Source: Ruegeria sp. R13_0
GTDB taxonomy: Bacteria; Pseudomonadota; Alphaproteobacteria; Rhodobacterales; Rhodobacteraceae
NCBI RefSeq assembly: GCF_017743995.1
Contig: NZ_JAGHRB010000001.1
Coordinates: forward strand, 434,001-498,000
Reading direction: 5' to 3'
Length of the DNA: 64,000 nt
Shown: positions 1 to 9,073 of the stretch, piece after piece
Layout: each line of letters begins with the position of its first letter
How positions within the stretch are numbered: position 1 is the stretch's first letter
Notes under the pieces: model-generated
The model's database searches: none
Told to the model about the DNA's origin: nothing
Seen by the model: only the letters and a program-made list of their open reading frames with translations
Translations under genes and position numbers: made by a program

Positions 1-595
1 ACAGAGCGGCCATCTGGTCGGGATCCATCCAGATCCGCATGGCGTATTCCAGATTGGTAAGAACATCCGCCTTACCCACACCTTGAACCCGCGCCAGAGC
101 GTCTTTCAGGTTGATCGAGGCATAGTTGGAAAGAAACACACTGTCATATGTGCCATTGGGCGAGGTCAGAGTGACCAGCAGCAGCATGTTGGTTGACGCC
201 TTCTGGGTCACCACGCCGGATGAGGTTACCTCGGACGGAAGTGACGACATAGCCTGCGCCACGCGGTTCTGCACGTTGACTGAGGCGATATCCGGGTCAG
301 TGCCGACCTCAAAGGTAACATTCAAGGAATAGGAGCCGTTGTCGGACGAGGTCGACGTCATGTAGATCATGTCGTCCACACCATTGACCTGCGCCTCGAT
401 GGGCGCGGCGACGGTGTTTTCGACGGTCTCGGCATTGGCGCCGGTATAGGTGGTCGAGACGCTGACAACAGGTGGTGTAATGTCCGGGAACTGGGCGACC
501 GGCAGAACCATATAGCCGATACTGCCCATGATCGTCAGGACGAGAGAAATGACAAGCGCCAGCTTGGGCCGGCTGATGAACAGGGCTGAGAACAT
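1..595 (-). CDS. RND efflux transporter, inner-membrane subunit (partial, N-terminal part)
   Basis: The visible 198 codons are the amino end of an AcrB/MexB-type proton-driven efflux pump; the rest lies beyond the left edge. The protein opens with MFSALFISRPKLALVISLVL, the usual cytoplasmic start plus first membrane helix, then the porter domain with VAQFPDITPPVVSVSTTYTG and the following NTVAAPIEAQ, standard for the HAE1 family. The gene starts 3 bases after the stop of the membrane-fusion-protein gene, so the two are one operon. Substrates cannot be read from this part. No outer-membrane channel gene is visible. Confidence 0.93.
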   Translation of the reverse strand, partial: MFSALFISRPKLALVISLVLTIMGSIGYMVLPVAQFPDITPPVVSVSTTYTGANAETVENTVAAPIEAQVNGVDDMIYMTSTSSDNGSYSLNVTFEVGTDPDIASVNVQNRVAQAMSSLPSEVTSSGVVTQKASTNMLLLVTLTSPNGTYDSVFLSNYASINLKDALARVQGVGKADVLTNLEYAMRIWMDPDQMAAL

Positions 596-598
596 GCC

Positions 599-1777
599 TT
601 ATTCTCCCGGCTGCTCGGACGCGACAACCGCGTCCACCGCCACGCCGGGGCGCACGCGTTGCAGGCCCTCGACAATCACACTTTCGCCTTCGCGCAGACC
701 TTCCGAGACGATTATGGCCGTGCCCACGGAGTCGCCGGTCGTGATATAGCGCTGCTCGACCATCTGTTGGTCATTGACGACCAGTACGAACTCGCCTCGC
801 TGGTCACGCTGCAATGCTGCCTGAGGGATCAGGACCTGCAGGGTCGGCTCCAGTGCCTCGATCTGCACATTCACGAAGGCACCATCGATGATCAGGCGAT
901 CTGCGTTGTCAAACTCGGCCCGCACCGTAATGGCGCCGGTCAGCGGGTCGATGCGGTTGTCGACAAAGACGATTTCACCGGTTTCATCCAGCTCGGTTCC
1001 GTTCGGCAAAATGACATGCACATTGGGGCTTTTGTTGCTTTCCGCCAAAGAAGCAGCACTTTCACCAACCTGTTGAAGAACCGAGGTAAACTGTTTCTCA
1101 TTCAAGGAAAAGTTTACATATATCGGCGCCTCGCTGACCAGATTGACCAGCGGTGGGTTCGTGGGGCCAACCACATCGCCTACGCTCGTGGTGACCCGGC
1201 CTAGGCGACCGGTAAAGGGCGCGTGGATCTCGGTATAACTGAGGTCCAGTTCCGCTTGCTGGATGGCGGCGTTCGCGGCTTTGACCTCGGCCTCGGCGAC
1301 CAGTTCGTTGGCGCGCGCGATGTCGCGTTCTGATTCCGGCGTTGCATCGCGCTTGAAGAGTTCCTCTTTCCGCGCCAGATCGACCTTTGCCAGCTCCAGA
1401 TTGGCCTCGGCGCGGTCGAGATCGGCTTTGCGGGCCTCAAGCGTTGCCTGATAGAGGTCCGGTTCGATCTTGAACAGCAGATCGCCCTCGGTCACCAGTG
1501 CGCCATCTTCGACCTCCTGACTTTCAAGAAATCCGCTGACACGCGCGACGATGTCGACCTTGTTGATGGCTTCTGCACGGCCGATAAAGCTGGCCTCATC
1601 AGTGATCTCTTCGGTGTAGGCTGCGGCGATCGACACTTTTGCGGCGGGCGCTTCACTTTCATCCTGCGCAAGTGCCGGGTGGCCAAAACCGATGCATGAC
1701 AGAATGATCAGAGGGCGGCACAGTGCGGTGACAGCACCACGAGACCGGTTGCGGGGCTGCTTCAGAGCGACGGACAT
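599..1777 (-). CDS. RND efflux periplasmic adaptor (membrane fusion protein)
   Basis: Adaptor of the HlyD/AcrA family, linking the RND pump next to it to an outer-membrane channel. From the chosen ATG it is 392 residues: a hydrophobic signal segment ending near GFGHPALAQ, a first lipoyl half, a charged alpha-helical hairpin (about residues 90-180, rich in EARKADLDRAEANLELAK-type repeats), a second lipoyl half (ELDLSYTEIHAPFTGRLG), beta-barrel and membrane-proximal domains. I prefer the start at 1777 because GAGGC lies 7 bases upstream; longer starts at 1795 and 1813 lack a clear ribosome site. Gene order adaptor then pump is typical. Confidence 0.92.
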   Translation of the reverse strand: MSVALKQPRNRSRGAVTALCRPLIILSCIGFGHPALAQDESEAPAAKVSIAAAYTEEITDEASFIGRAEAINKVDIVARVSGFLESQEVEDGALVTEGDLLFKIEPDLYQATLEARKADLDRAEANLELAKVDLARKEELFKRDATPESERDIARANELVAEAEVKAANAAIQQAELDLSYTEIHAPFTGRLGRVTTSVGDVVGPTNPPLVNLVSEAPIYVNFSLNEKQFTSVLQQVGESAASLAESNKSPNVHVILPNGTELDETGEIVFVDNRIDPLTGAITVRAEFDNADRLIIDGAFVNVQIEALEPTLQVLIPQAALQRDQRGEFVLVVNDQQMVEQRYITTGDSVGTAIIVSEGLREGESVIVEGLQRVRPGVAVDAVVASEQPGE

Positions 1778-1978
1778 GTCAAAAGCCTCATTCATTTCAA
1801 AAAACTGAGCCAATACGCAGCGTTAAAACGCGACGAGTCGGCAGAACTTGTGCTCAGGATGGCCGTTTTGGGAGGATATCTCAAGATGATTGAAGGGGTG
1901 GAGTAGTCGACGGGTTGCGAAAATCCCCTGCAAACAGGCCGGTTTACGTGAGGGCACGGTTGCAGGGCGCAAAGGAAA

Positions 1979-1997
1979 GGGGGCCGTCGAGGCCCCC
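1979..1997 (-). terminator. Hairpin terminator of metG
   Basis: Seven-pair GGGGGCC/GGCCCCC stem with loop GTCGA, 26 bases past the metG stop. On the minus strand it is followed by TTTCCTTT, giving an intrinsic-terminator shape. Confidence 0.75.
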
Positions 1998-2022
1998 GTT
2001 TCAGAACTACATTTAGCGGTTG

Positions 2023-3741
2023 TCAGTCGCGCGTACCGGCAAATTCCTTCTGCCACTCTTCGCGGTCCTCGTCGGCGATCTTGGCGAACAGGACATCGGG
2101 AACCGAGAACGCATGACCTGCAGGTAGGGCGTTCAGCGCGGCCTCGACATCTTCGGGCCAGCTTGTATCCAGCGTGTTCATCGCACTCAGCATTTTGGCC
2201 GAAGCGTCGGGAATAAAAGGCGCGCTCAAAACCGCATAGAGGCGGATCAGGTTGAGGCCAAGGCGCACCTGTGCGGCCGCCTGCTCGGGGTCTTCCTTGA
2301 AGGTCGACCACGGGGCTGCGGATTGCAGGTATTCGTTACCGGCCACCCAGATCGCCCGCAGCTCTTGCGCGGATTTGCGGACTTCCATCGCCTCCATATG
2401 ACCTTCATAGGCGCGAACGCGGCGGGTGATGTCCGCGATAAGTTCTTGTTCGCGCGCGCCGAATGTACCGCCTTCGGGCACGGATTCGCCGAATTTCGAG
2501 CGGCAGAATTTGGTGATCCGGCTGACGAAGTTGCCCAGCACATCGGCGAGGTCTTTGTTCACCGATTGCTGGAAGTTCTCCCACGTGAACTCACTGTCGC
2601 TGCTTTCCGGCGCATGGCTCAGCAGCCACCAGCGCCAGTAATCGGCGGGCAGAATGGCCAGCGCCTGATCCATGAAGACGCCGCGGCCTTGTGAGGTCGA
2701 GAACTGACCGCCGTCATAATTCAGGTAGTTGAAGGACTTAAGGTGATCGACCATCTTCCACGGCTCGCCCGAACCCAGAATGGTGGCCGGGAAGGACAGC
2801 GTATGGAAGGGGACATTGTCCTTGCCCATGAACTGCACGTAACGCACGTCGTCCGCGCCCTTGTCGGTGCGCCACCAGCGTTCCCAATCCGCATCCGTCT
2901 TGCCATTCGCGTCGGCCCATTCCTTGGCGCAGGCGATGTATTCGATCGGTGCGTCGAACCAGACATAGAAGACTTTGCCCTCCATACCGGGCCAGTCCTG
3001 ATCGCCTTTCTTGACCGGAACACCCCAGTCCAGATCGCGGGTAATGCCGCGATCCTGCAGGCCATCTCCGTCGTGCAGCCATTTCTTGGCAATCGAAGTG
3101 GTCAGGATCGGCCAGTCGGTCTTGCTGTCGATCCAGGCATCCAGCTGATCCTTCATCGCCGATTGGCGCAGATACAGGTGCTTGGTCTCGCGCACTTCCA
3201 GATCGGTGGAACCGCTGATCGCGCTGCGCGGCTCGATCAGGTCGGTCGGATCCAACTGCTTGGTGCAGTTCTCGCACTGGTCGCCACGTGCGCGGTCGTA
3301 GCCGCAATTGGGGCAGGTGCCTTCGATATAGCGATCCGGCAGGAACCGGCCATCGGCGTTCGAGTAGACCTGCTTTTCACTGACCTCACGGATCAGACCG
3401 GCCTCGTCCAACTTGCCAGCGAAATGCTGCGTCAGGTGGCGGTTCTGTTCGCTGGACGAGCGACCAAAGTGATCGAAGCTCAGCCCAAAGCGTTTGGCGA
3501 TATCGGCCTGCACCGCATACATATCGGCGCAGTACTCGGCCACCGGCTTGCCCGCCTTGGCCGCGGCCAGCTCGGCCGGGGTGCCGTGTTCGTCGGTGGC
3601 GCAGAGGAACATGACCTCATTCCCCCGGCCACGCTGGTAGCGTGCGTACAGGTCGGCAGGCAATTGCGAGCCGATCAGGTTGCCGAGGTGCTTGATCCCG
3701 TTGATGTAGGGGATCGCCGAGGTGATGAGAATCCGAGCCAT
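2023..3741 (-). CDS. metG: Methionyl-tRNA synthetase
   Basis: Charges tRNA-Met with methionine in the cytoplasm; 572 residues, class I synthetase. The HIGH-like motif is HLGN ([20 protein letters not shown] near residue 18). A four-cysteine zinc knuckle [17 protein letters not shown] lies near residue 145-161, as in the MetG1 form. The C-terminal anticodon-binding helical domain is present, and the protein ends without the dimerisation (EMAP/Trbp111-like) extension of E. coli MetG. The position of the KMSKS loop reads QFSTSQGRG, lacking both lysines of the classical motif. Single gene with its own terminator. Confidence 0.95.
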   Translation of the reverse strand: MARILITSAIPYINGIKHLGNLIGSQLPADLYARYQRGRGNEVMFLCATDEHGTPAELAAAKAGKPVAEYCADMYAVQADIAKRFGLSFDHFGRSSSEQNRHLTQHFAGKLDEAGLIREVSEKQVYSNADGRFLPDRYIEGTCPNCGYDRARGDQCENCTKQLDPTDLIEPRSAISGSTDLEVRETKHLYLRQSAMKDQLDAWIDSKTDWPILTTSIAKKWLHDGDGLQDRGITRDLDWGVPVKKGDQDWPGMEGKVFYVWFDAPIEYIACAKEWADANGKTDADWERWWRTDKGADDVRYVQFMGKDNVPFHTLSFPATILGSGEPWKMVDHLKSFNYLNYDGGQFSTSQGRGVFMDQALAILPADYWRWWLLSHAPESSDSEFTWENFQQSVNKDLADVLGNFVSRITKFCRSKFGESVPEGGTFGAREQELIADITRRVRAYEGHMEAMEVRKSAQELRAIWVAGNEYLQSAAPWSTFKEDPEQAAAQVRLGLNLIRLYAVLSAPFIPDASAKMLSAMNTLDTSWPEDVEAALNALPAGHAFSVPDVLFAKIADEDREEWQKEFAGTRD

Positions 3742-3960
3742 TTTGCGTGTCCACGTAACTGTCTGCGCGCCCGTCTACCTTATGTCATCGCTCAGCAAAA
3801 GCCCGGCTTGCGCTGCCATGTCATTTTGAGCGCGTATTTGAGGGAATAATACGAAAGGTGGCTAGGGCGAGTTGCATATACGTCAAGAGCTGCACTACCC
3901 ATAGGTTGAAATTTGGAATCACAACTTCTTGAAATTCAATCAATGACTTCCCATCTCAGG

Positions 3961-3979
3961 TGTATACAAAGGTATACAA
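3961..3979 (+). promoter_or_regulatory. Tandem GTATACAA repeats before yqiJ (possible operator)
   Basis: Two copies of GTATACAA (3962-3969 and 3972-3979) start exactly 10 bases apart, each with the palindromic core GTATAC; the first extends to TGTATACA. They end 19 bases before the chosen yqiJ start and may overlap its promoter. TGTATACA-like palindromes are known as operators of some GntR-family repressors; assigning one here is inference. Confidence 0.35.
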
Positions 3980-3998
3980 TAACGAGGGCAACTTGCTG

Positions 3999-4715
3999 AT
4001 GTTTGACTTTTTACTTGAGGGCGCATTTGTGCCCTTTACCCTTGCGCTTGCGCTTCTGTTCGGCCTTTTGGCGCTGGAACTGATCGCATTGGTTCTGGGG
4101 GGAAGTCTGCTGGCAGGGGACGGCGAGGTCGACCTGGATATGGTCGACGCGCCGGATCTGGACATTGCCGATTTCGATCTGGATATCGACGCCGATATCG
4201 ATCTGGGCGACCTGGAACTGGCCGAGATCGAAACCGAAGTGCCCGAGGTCGCGTCTACTGGCCCGTTTGGCTGGCTCGGTATCGGCAAGATGCCGTTCAT
4301 GATCTGGCTTGTGGTTCTGCTGGCCGGGTTCGGCCTCAGTGGTATGGGCCTGCAACTGGCGATGCGCGATCTGTTGGGCTTCGATTTGCCCAGTTGGATC
4401 GCTGCTATCCCTGCGGGCGCGTTTGGCCTGTGGTTTGCGCGTGGCTTTGGTGGCGTCTTTGCCCGCCTGCTGCCAAAAACCGAGACTGAGGCGATGTCTG
4501 AACGGATGCTGGCCCGTCGTCGTGGTGTGATCACTCAAGGAACCGCCTCACGCGGACGCCCGGCGGAGGTGCGCGTGATGGACCGGTTCGGCAACACACA
4601 CTACCTGCGCGCAGAACCTTTTCAGGACCAAGATTCGCTGGAGCAAGGCACCGAAGTGCTTGTTCTACGTGACCGACGGCGCGACCGGTTCGTTCTGGTC
4701 GGCATGTCTAACTAA
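3999..4715 (+). CDS. YqiJ-like membrane protein with OB-fold, flotillin partner
   Basis: Likely inner-membrane protein of the YqiJ/NfeD-like class (238 residues) whose gene family usually sits before a flotillin gene, as here (33-base gap). Helices: an N-terminal one (FVPFTLALALLFGLLALELIALVL), then a strongly acidic stretch made of D-I/L-D repeats (about residues 40-80), two further membrane segments (FMIWLVVLLAGFGLSGMGL and WIAAIPAGAFGLWFARGFGG), and a C-terminal beta-rich OB-like domain (GVITQGTASRGRPAEVRVMD to the end). The ATG at 3999 starts directly before the first helix and has GAGGG upstream; an ATG-like start at 3960 would lie across the GTATAC repeats. Exact biochemical role is unknown for the family; membrane microdomain organisation is assumed from flotillin association. 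Confidence 0.75.
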   Translation: MFDFLLEGAFVPFTLALALLFGLLALELIALVLGGSLLAGDGEVDLDMVDAPDLDIADFDLDIDADIDLGDLELAEIETEVPEVASTGPFGWLGIGKMPFMIWLVVLLAGFGLSGMGLQLAMRDLLGFDLPSWIAAIPAGAFGLWFARGFGGVFARLLPKTETEAMSERMLARRRGVITQGTASRGRPAEVRVMDRFGNTHYLRAEPFQDQDSLEQGTEVLVLRDRRRDRFVLVGMSN

Positions 4716-4748
4716 CCCAATTTTCAACCCCAATCCGGAGGATATTGC

Positions 4749-6419
4749 ATGGAACTTCCATTCCTGGCCGTCACAGTTGTGACTATTTTAGCGGTACTCT
4801 TGTTTATTGGCCTTGTGCTTGGCCGCCTTTATCGACGCGCAACCCGCGAAATCAGCCTGGTGAAAACCGGGGCGGGTGGCAAGAAAGTCATCATGGATGG
4901 CGGTGTCATCATCGTTCCGCTGCTGCACGAGGTCAGCCCTGTCAACATGAAGACCCTGCGCCTTGAGGTGCAGCGCAGCGGCGAGGCCGCGCTCATCACT
5001 AAAGATCGGATGCGAGTCGACGTTGGTGTTGAGTTCTACGTCTCGGTCATGGCAACCGAAGAGGGCATCGCCCGTGCGGCGCAAACTCTGGGTGATCGCA
5101 CCTTTGACGTCGAGCAACTGCGCGAAATGATCGAAGGTAAGCTGATTGACGGTCTGCGTGCCGTGGCCGCTCAGATGACCATGGATGGCCTGCACGAAAA
5201 CCGCGCTGACTTTGTGCAGGAGGTTCAGAACGCAGTGTCCGAGGACCTGTTGAAGAACGGTCTTTCGCTGGAGTCGGTCTCGCTGACGGCTTTGGACCAG
5301 ACGCCGTTTGAAGCTCTGGACGAGAACAACGCCTTCAACGCCGTTGGTATGCGCAAATTGGCTGAGGTCATCGCCGTGTCCAAGAAAGAACGCGCACAGA
5401 TTGATGCGGAAGCGGAGGTTGAAGTGCGCCGCGCAGCGATGGAAGCCGAGCGTCAGAAGCTACTGATCGAGCAGGACGAGGCGCAGGCCCGTATTGAGCA
5501 GACGCAAAAGGTTGAAACCCTGCGTGTGGCGCAAGAGGCGGAGATCGCGGCGCGAACCGAAGACTCGGTACGTGAAACCGAACGCGCCCGGATTGCCCGC
5601 GAAGAGGCCATTCGTGCCGCTGAGATTGAGCGTGAGCGCAAGATCCGCGATGCAGAGATCGCCAAAGAGCGTGAGATCGAAGTGGCCGAGCAAGAGCGTC
5701 AGATCATCATTGCGCAGAAATCCGAGGAAGAAAGCCGCGCGCGTGCGTCTGCCGATCTGGCCCGGGCCGAAGCGACCAAAGCGACCGAAGCCGTGGCAAC
5801 TGCTCGCGAAGTTGCCGAGGCCGAGCGTCACAAGCAAATCGCTCTGATCGAAGCCACGCGTGAGGCCGAACGCCAGGCGACCGCGATCCGACTGGCTGCC
5901 CAGGCCGAGAAAGAGGCCGCCGCCGACCGTGCGGAAGCCCGTCGTGAAGAGGCTCAGGCCGAAGCGGATGCGCTGAACATTCGCGCCGAGGCCAAGAAGA
6001 ACGACATGCTGGCCGAAGCGGAAGGTAAGCGCGCGATTGTTGAGGCCGACAATGCTCTGTCCGCCGCTCAGATTCGCATGAAAGTCGATATGGCACGGAT
6101 CGAGACCATGCCGTCGATCATCTCGGAAATGGTCAAGCCTGCTGAAAAGATCGACTCGATCAAGATCCATCAGGTTGGCGGGATCGGTGCGGGTTCCACA
6201 GGTAGGGCAGCCAACAGCGACAAGCCCGTTGTCAATCAGGCACTGGATTCGATCATGGGAATGGCGGTCCAGATGCCGGCCCTGAAAAAGCTGGGCGAAG
6301 AGCTGGGTCTGTCTATGGAGAACGGTGTCGGTGGCGTCGTGAACGGCGCGCTTGAGGCGACGCCGGAGCCGGAGGTCGAGGTTCTGGTTGAAGACGAAAC
6401 GCCAGCAAACCAGTCGTAA
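4749..6419 (+). CDS. Flotillin family protein (YqiK-like)
   Basis: SPFH-domain scaffold protein of membrane microdomains, 556 residues. It has one N-terminal membrane helix (FLAVTVVTILAVLLFIGLVLG), an SPFH/band 7 domain (about residues 30-220; ISLVKTGAGGKKVIMDGG is the typical flotillin entry), a long coiled coil rich in Glu, Ala and Arg (about 220-450), and a glycine-containing C-terminal tail. A GGAGG ribosome site lies 7 bases before the ATG. It is co-oriented with the yqiJ-like gene and closed by a strong hairpin, so the two form a bicistron. The known E. coli (yqiJ-yqiK) and Bacillus (yuaF-floT) pairs support a common complex. Confidence 0.9.
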   Translation: MELPFLAVTVVTILAVLLFIGLVLGRLYRRATREISLVKTGAGGKKVIMDGGVIIVPLLHEVSPVNMKTLRLEVQRSGEAALITKDRMRVDVGVEFYVSVMATEEGIARAAQTLGDRTFDVEQLREMIEGKLIDGLRAVAAQMTMDGLHENRADFVQEVQNAVSEDLLKNGLSLESVSLTALDQTPFEALDENNAFNAVGMRKLAEVIAVSKKERAQIDAEAEVEVRRAAMEAERQKLLIEQDEAQARIEQTQKVETLRVAQEAEIAARTEDSVRETERARIAREEAIRAAEIERERKIRDAEIAKEREIEVAEQERQIIIAQKSEEESRARASADLARAEATKATEAVATAREVAEAERHKQIALIEATREAERQATAIRLAAQAEKEAAADRAEARREEAQAEADALNIRAEAKKNDMLAEAEGKRAIVEADNALSAAQIRMKVDMARIETMPSIISEMVKPAEKIDSIKIHQVGGIGAGSTGRAANSDKPVVNQALDSIMGMAVQMPALKKLGEELGLSMENGVGGVVNGALEATPEPEVEVLVEDETPANQS

Positions 6420-6427
6420 AAAAACTG

Positions 6428-6454
6428 AAGGGCCGGGGATTTCCCGGCCCTTTC
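6428..6454. terminator. Bidirectional terminator between flotillin and MFS genes
   Basis: Ten-pair stem AAGGGCCGGG/CCCGGCCCTT with a five-base loop, followed by a T-run on the plus strand (TTTCTCT) and by CAGTTTTTTT on the minus strand. It sits between the convergent stops at 6419 and 6456 and fits both genes. Confidence 0.88.
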
Positions 6455-6455
6455 T

Positions 6456-7676
6456 CTATTCTTCGCGCGAGCGTTTCAGCAAGCGCCCGATCGTGAAGGA
6501 TGTTCGGGGGGCATAGACATAGTTCGTCCGCGCGTCCGGTGTGGGGCGTGAACGCATCCGGGCCAGACCAAAGACGATCAGACCCAAATGACCAAAAGCG
6601 ACAAAGGCAAACAGCGCACCCGGGCCGAATTTCTGGATCAGTGTGGATGAGATGTAGGGCGAGGCAATCGCGCCTAGAGCGTACCAGAACATCAGCGCTG
6701 CAGACAGCTCGACCCGCTGTTCAGTGGTGGCAAAGTCGTTGGCGTGAGCCGAGGAGACCGAGAAGATCGGGAAGGTGGTGAAGCCGAATACCCATGCCGC
6801 CAGCATCACTCCGAGTGTTCCTGTGTTGCTGGCCATCATGGTTATCCCACAACTCAACACCGCAGCGGCGGACAGCCAGATCAGCACCCAGCGCCTGTCG
6901 TATTTATCCGCAAGCCATCCCATCGGATACTGCGCCATCGCGCCACCCAGAACAAATGAGGCGAGGAAGAAGGCGATCTGATCTATGCCCAGCCCGACCT
7001 CTTGCCCGTAGACGGGGCCGACCATACGGAACGAGGCAGAGCTGAGCGCCGCAACGATCACTCCGGCAACCGCCAGAGGAGAGCTGCGCCAGGCCAGTTT
7101 GGGGCGCAGGCGCGGCGCGTCGGGGGTTGCAGGCTGGCTGGCGCGTGTCAGGGTCAGCGGCAGCAAGGAGGCACAACATAGGATCGCCAGCAGATTGTAC
7201 GAGACGTAAGAGGCGGGCGGCAGCACTGCGATGATCAGCTGCGCGCACAGCGATGCACCCATATCGGCGATCCGATAGGTGCCCATGGCACGCCCACGGG
7301 TCTCATTGGTGACTTTCGCGTTCAGCCATGCCTCGATTACCGTGTAGCACCCGGCGACACAGGTGCCGGACGCAATCCTGAGGAAGGCCCAGGTATAGGG
7401 GTTTTCGGTCAGGGTATGGCCAATCAGGCCCATCGCGCCCAGCGCGGTGCAGACGGCGAAGGCGCGGGAATGCCCGACGCTGCCCATCAGACGCGGAGCC
7501 CACCAGCAGCCGACAAAGAAACCGATGAAATGCGCCGAGCCCAACAGACCGATTTGTTCGGTCGTGAAATTCAGCGTGATGCCGGAAATGGCATCAAGCG
7601 GCCCAACACCGCCAGTCGACAGTTGCAGCAGAATGACAGAAAGGAATAGGGCGGCAAAGGAAATGATCGTGCGCAT
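6456..7676 (-). CDS. MFS transporter, YcaD-like
   Basis: Twelve-helix major facilitator of 406 residues. The N-terminal half carries FFVGCWWAPRLMGSVGHSRA, corresponding to the loop 2-3 MFS motif region, and RIASGTCVAGCYTVIEAWLN, which resembles the YcaD/UhpC-like group (IEAWLN is typical). The second half repeats the pattern with YPMGWLADKYDRRWVL, a clear motif A. Substrate unknown. It lies 83 bases downstream of the yceI-like gene on the same strand, so may be read with it, though it could have its own promoter. Confidence 0.85.
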   Translation of the reverse strand: MRTIISFAALFLSVILLQLSTGGVGPLDAISGITLNFTTEQIGLLGSAHFIGFFVGCWWAPRLMGSVGHSRAFAVCTALGAMGLIGHTLTENPYTWAFLRIASGTCVAGCYTVIEAWLNAKVTNETRGRAMGTYRIADMGASLCAQLIIAVLPPASYVSYNLLAILCCASLLPLTLTRASQPATPDAPRLRPKLAWRSSPLAVAGVIVAALSSASFRMVGPVYGQEVGLGIDQIAFFLASFVLGGAMAQYPMGWLADKYDRRWVLIWLSAAAVLSCGITMMASNTGTLGVMLAAWVFGFTTFPIFSVSSAHANDFATTEQRVELSAALMFWYALGAIASPYISSTLIQKFGPGALFAFVAFGHLGLIVFGLARMRSRPTPDARTNYVYAPRTSFTIGRLLKRSREE

Positions 7677-7759
7677 GATGGGTCCACCTTGGCGAGGCTT
7701 TCAGACAATGCGCGCAGCTATTCGACGTCAAGGAGTCGTTTTTGAACTTTCGCCTTTGG

Positions 7760-8353
7760 TCAAAGGCGGCTTATCTTGGCGCGAATGTCCAAAGTGACGG
7801 TGTCATTCACCAGATCGGGATAGCCCGAGGCACCAAAGTCGTGCCGGTTCAGCGCCCCCTTCAAGCTGATCGACAGGCGATCCAGATCACCCGCCGCTGT
7901 TCCCTGTGGCCGGTAGAGGCTGGCTTCCAAAGTGATCGGACGCGTCACACCCCGAACTGTCAGGTCCCCGGTGATACGGGCCCCGTCCGAGATGCGCCCA
8001 TCCTGCCCAAGTTCGATCTCGGTTGAGACGAAGGTGATGGTCGGATGGCTTTCGGCGTCCAGTACACTGGGACTGAGCATGGGCGCGCGCGCAAAGGGCA
8101 GGCGGGTTTTGGCTTTGCTCACGTCCAATGCCACCTGAACCCGGCTGTTCTGCAGGCGGGTCGTATCCACTTGAACATCCGCTGTCCGGATCGGCATGGT
8201 ACCGCTTTGCGCGACGCCGGACAGATCGAAGCTGAAACCAACCTTCGTATCGCTTTCCGACAGGGCATAGGGGCTGAGCGCTGCATGCAGCGTTTGGGCG
8301 AATGGTAGGGTCGCCAGCCCCGCAAGAACGGCACGTCGGGTCAAATCTCTCAT
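7760..8353 (-). CDS. YceI family periplasmic protein
   Basis: Exported beta-barrel protein (197 residues) of the YceI family, which binds isoprenoid-like lipids. The N-terminus MRDLTRRAVLAGLATLPFA has twin arginines before a hydrophobic stretch, suggesting Tat or Sec export, with cleavage near LHA-AL. Family features visible are SDTKVGFSFDLSGV (first strands), SHPTITFVSTEI and GDLTVRGVTRPITLEASL, the last very characteristic. It follows imuA by 60 bases on the same strand and precedes the MFS gene; there is no functional reason linking it to SOS repair. Confidence 0.88.
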   Translation of the reverse strand: MRDLTRRAVLAGLATLPFAQTLHAALSPYALSESDTKVGFSFDLSGVAQSGTMPIRTADVQVDTTRLQNSRVQVALDVSKAKTRLPFARAPMLSPSVLDAESHPTITFVSTEIELGQDGRISDGARITGDLTVRGVTRPITLEASLYRPQGTAAGDLDRLSISLKGALNRHDFGASGYPDLVNDTVTLDIRAKISRL

Positions 8354-8413
8354 GACCGGACGCTAGGGCGCGCGGCCCCTTGGACCAACAAAAAAATGCG
8401 TGATCAGGTGCGC

Positions 8414-9025
8414 TCAGTCCACGGCGGCGATCTGGTCAAGCTGCAGCCCGGCGCGCGGTTTGATCTGCGTGGCCGTCCAGCTGACCGGAGGCAAAGCACG
8501 GGCGCGGCGGCGGGTCAGGGTCCAGCGGCGGGCCTCGCCCTGATGCGCGGCGGCCATGTGCCAGCGGGTCTCGATCCCTTGCGCACCTCCATCACCGGGC
8601 GTCAGCACTAGGCCTAGCGGGGCCCGCCCCATAGAGCCGCCCTGTTCGGCGGCCAGATGCATCCGACGCACGGGCGTCAGCCCCGGCGCGCCGGGCAGAT
8701 CCCCGACGATCAGCGGGATGGCTCCGCTGCGCAGCGCTTCCTCCATGCACCACAACAGGTCTTCGGCGCGGGTGGGGCGGACAAAGATGAACCGGGCGGG
8801 ATCGGCAAAGGGCATCATCCCGTCAGGGTTCAGCTGCCCGGGTTCCCAAGCTGGGGAAATCCATAGGACCGGCCCTTGCATCTGACCGGCCAGCCACATG
8901 GCAAAGCTGCGCCGCGCGGGACCGCAGCCTTCATGTACACGCCCCAGTTGTAGGGTGATCCCATCCTGTAACGTAACCCCTGGCGCGGCGCGCGCGGGCT
9001 TTTGACCAAGAAGCTGAACAGACAT
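8414..9025 (-). CDS. imuA: ImuA-like SOS mutagenesis protein (orphan)
   Basis: Protein of 203 residues resembling ImuA, the RecA-fold accessory factor that acts with ImuB and DnaE2 in damage-induced translesion synthesis. Typical segments are TLQLGRVHEGCGPARRSFAM, GPVLWISPAW, RAEDLLWCMEEALRSGAIPL and VRRMHLAAEQGG, followed by a basic tail (RRWTLTRRRARALPP). No Walker A lysine motif is visible, as in other ImuA proteins. A textbook alphaproteobacterial LexA box lies 17 bases before the start codon, supporting SOS control. The usual downstream imuB and dnaE2 are absent: a yceI-like gene follows instead. Family assignment is by recall of conserved segments. Confidence 0.8.
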   Translation of the reverse strand: MSVQLLGQKPARAAPGVTLQDGITLQLGRVHEGCGPARRSFAMWLAGQMQGPVLWISPAWEPGQLNPDGMMPFADPARFIFVRPTRAEDLLWCMEEALRSGAIPLIVGDLPGAPGLTPVRRMHLAAEQGGSMGRAPLGLVLTPGDGGAQGIETRWHMAAAHQGEARRWTLTRRRARALPPVSWTATQIKPRAGLQLDQIAAVD

Positions 9026-9041
9026 GAGTAACTCATATCAT

Positions 9042-9056
9042 GTTCTCATTTTGTTC
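9042..9056 (-). promoter_or_regulatory. LexA (SOS) box of imuA
   Basis: Reads GTTC-TCATTTT-GTTC on the plus strand (GAAC-N7-GAAC on the coding strand), an exact match to the direct-repeat LexA operator of alphaproteobacteria. It is 17 bases upstream of the imuA ATG, a position where repressor would block transcription. Confidence 0.85.
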
Positions 9057-9073
9057 TCAAGCACTACACATGC

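Noticed and set aside
2743..3849. Plus-strand frame opposite metG
   Set aside because: Antisense shadow of metG; no ribosome site and no recognisable protein motif.
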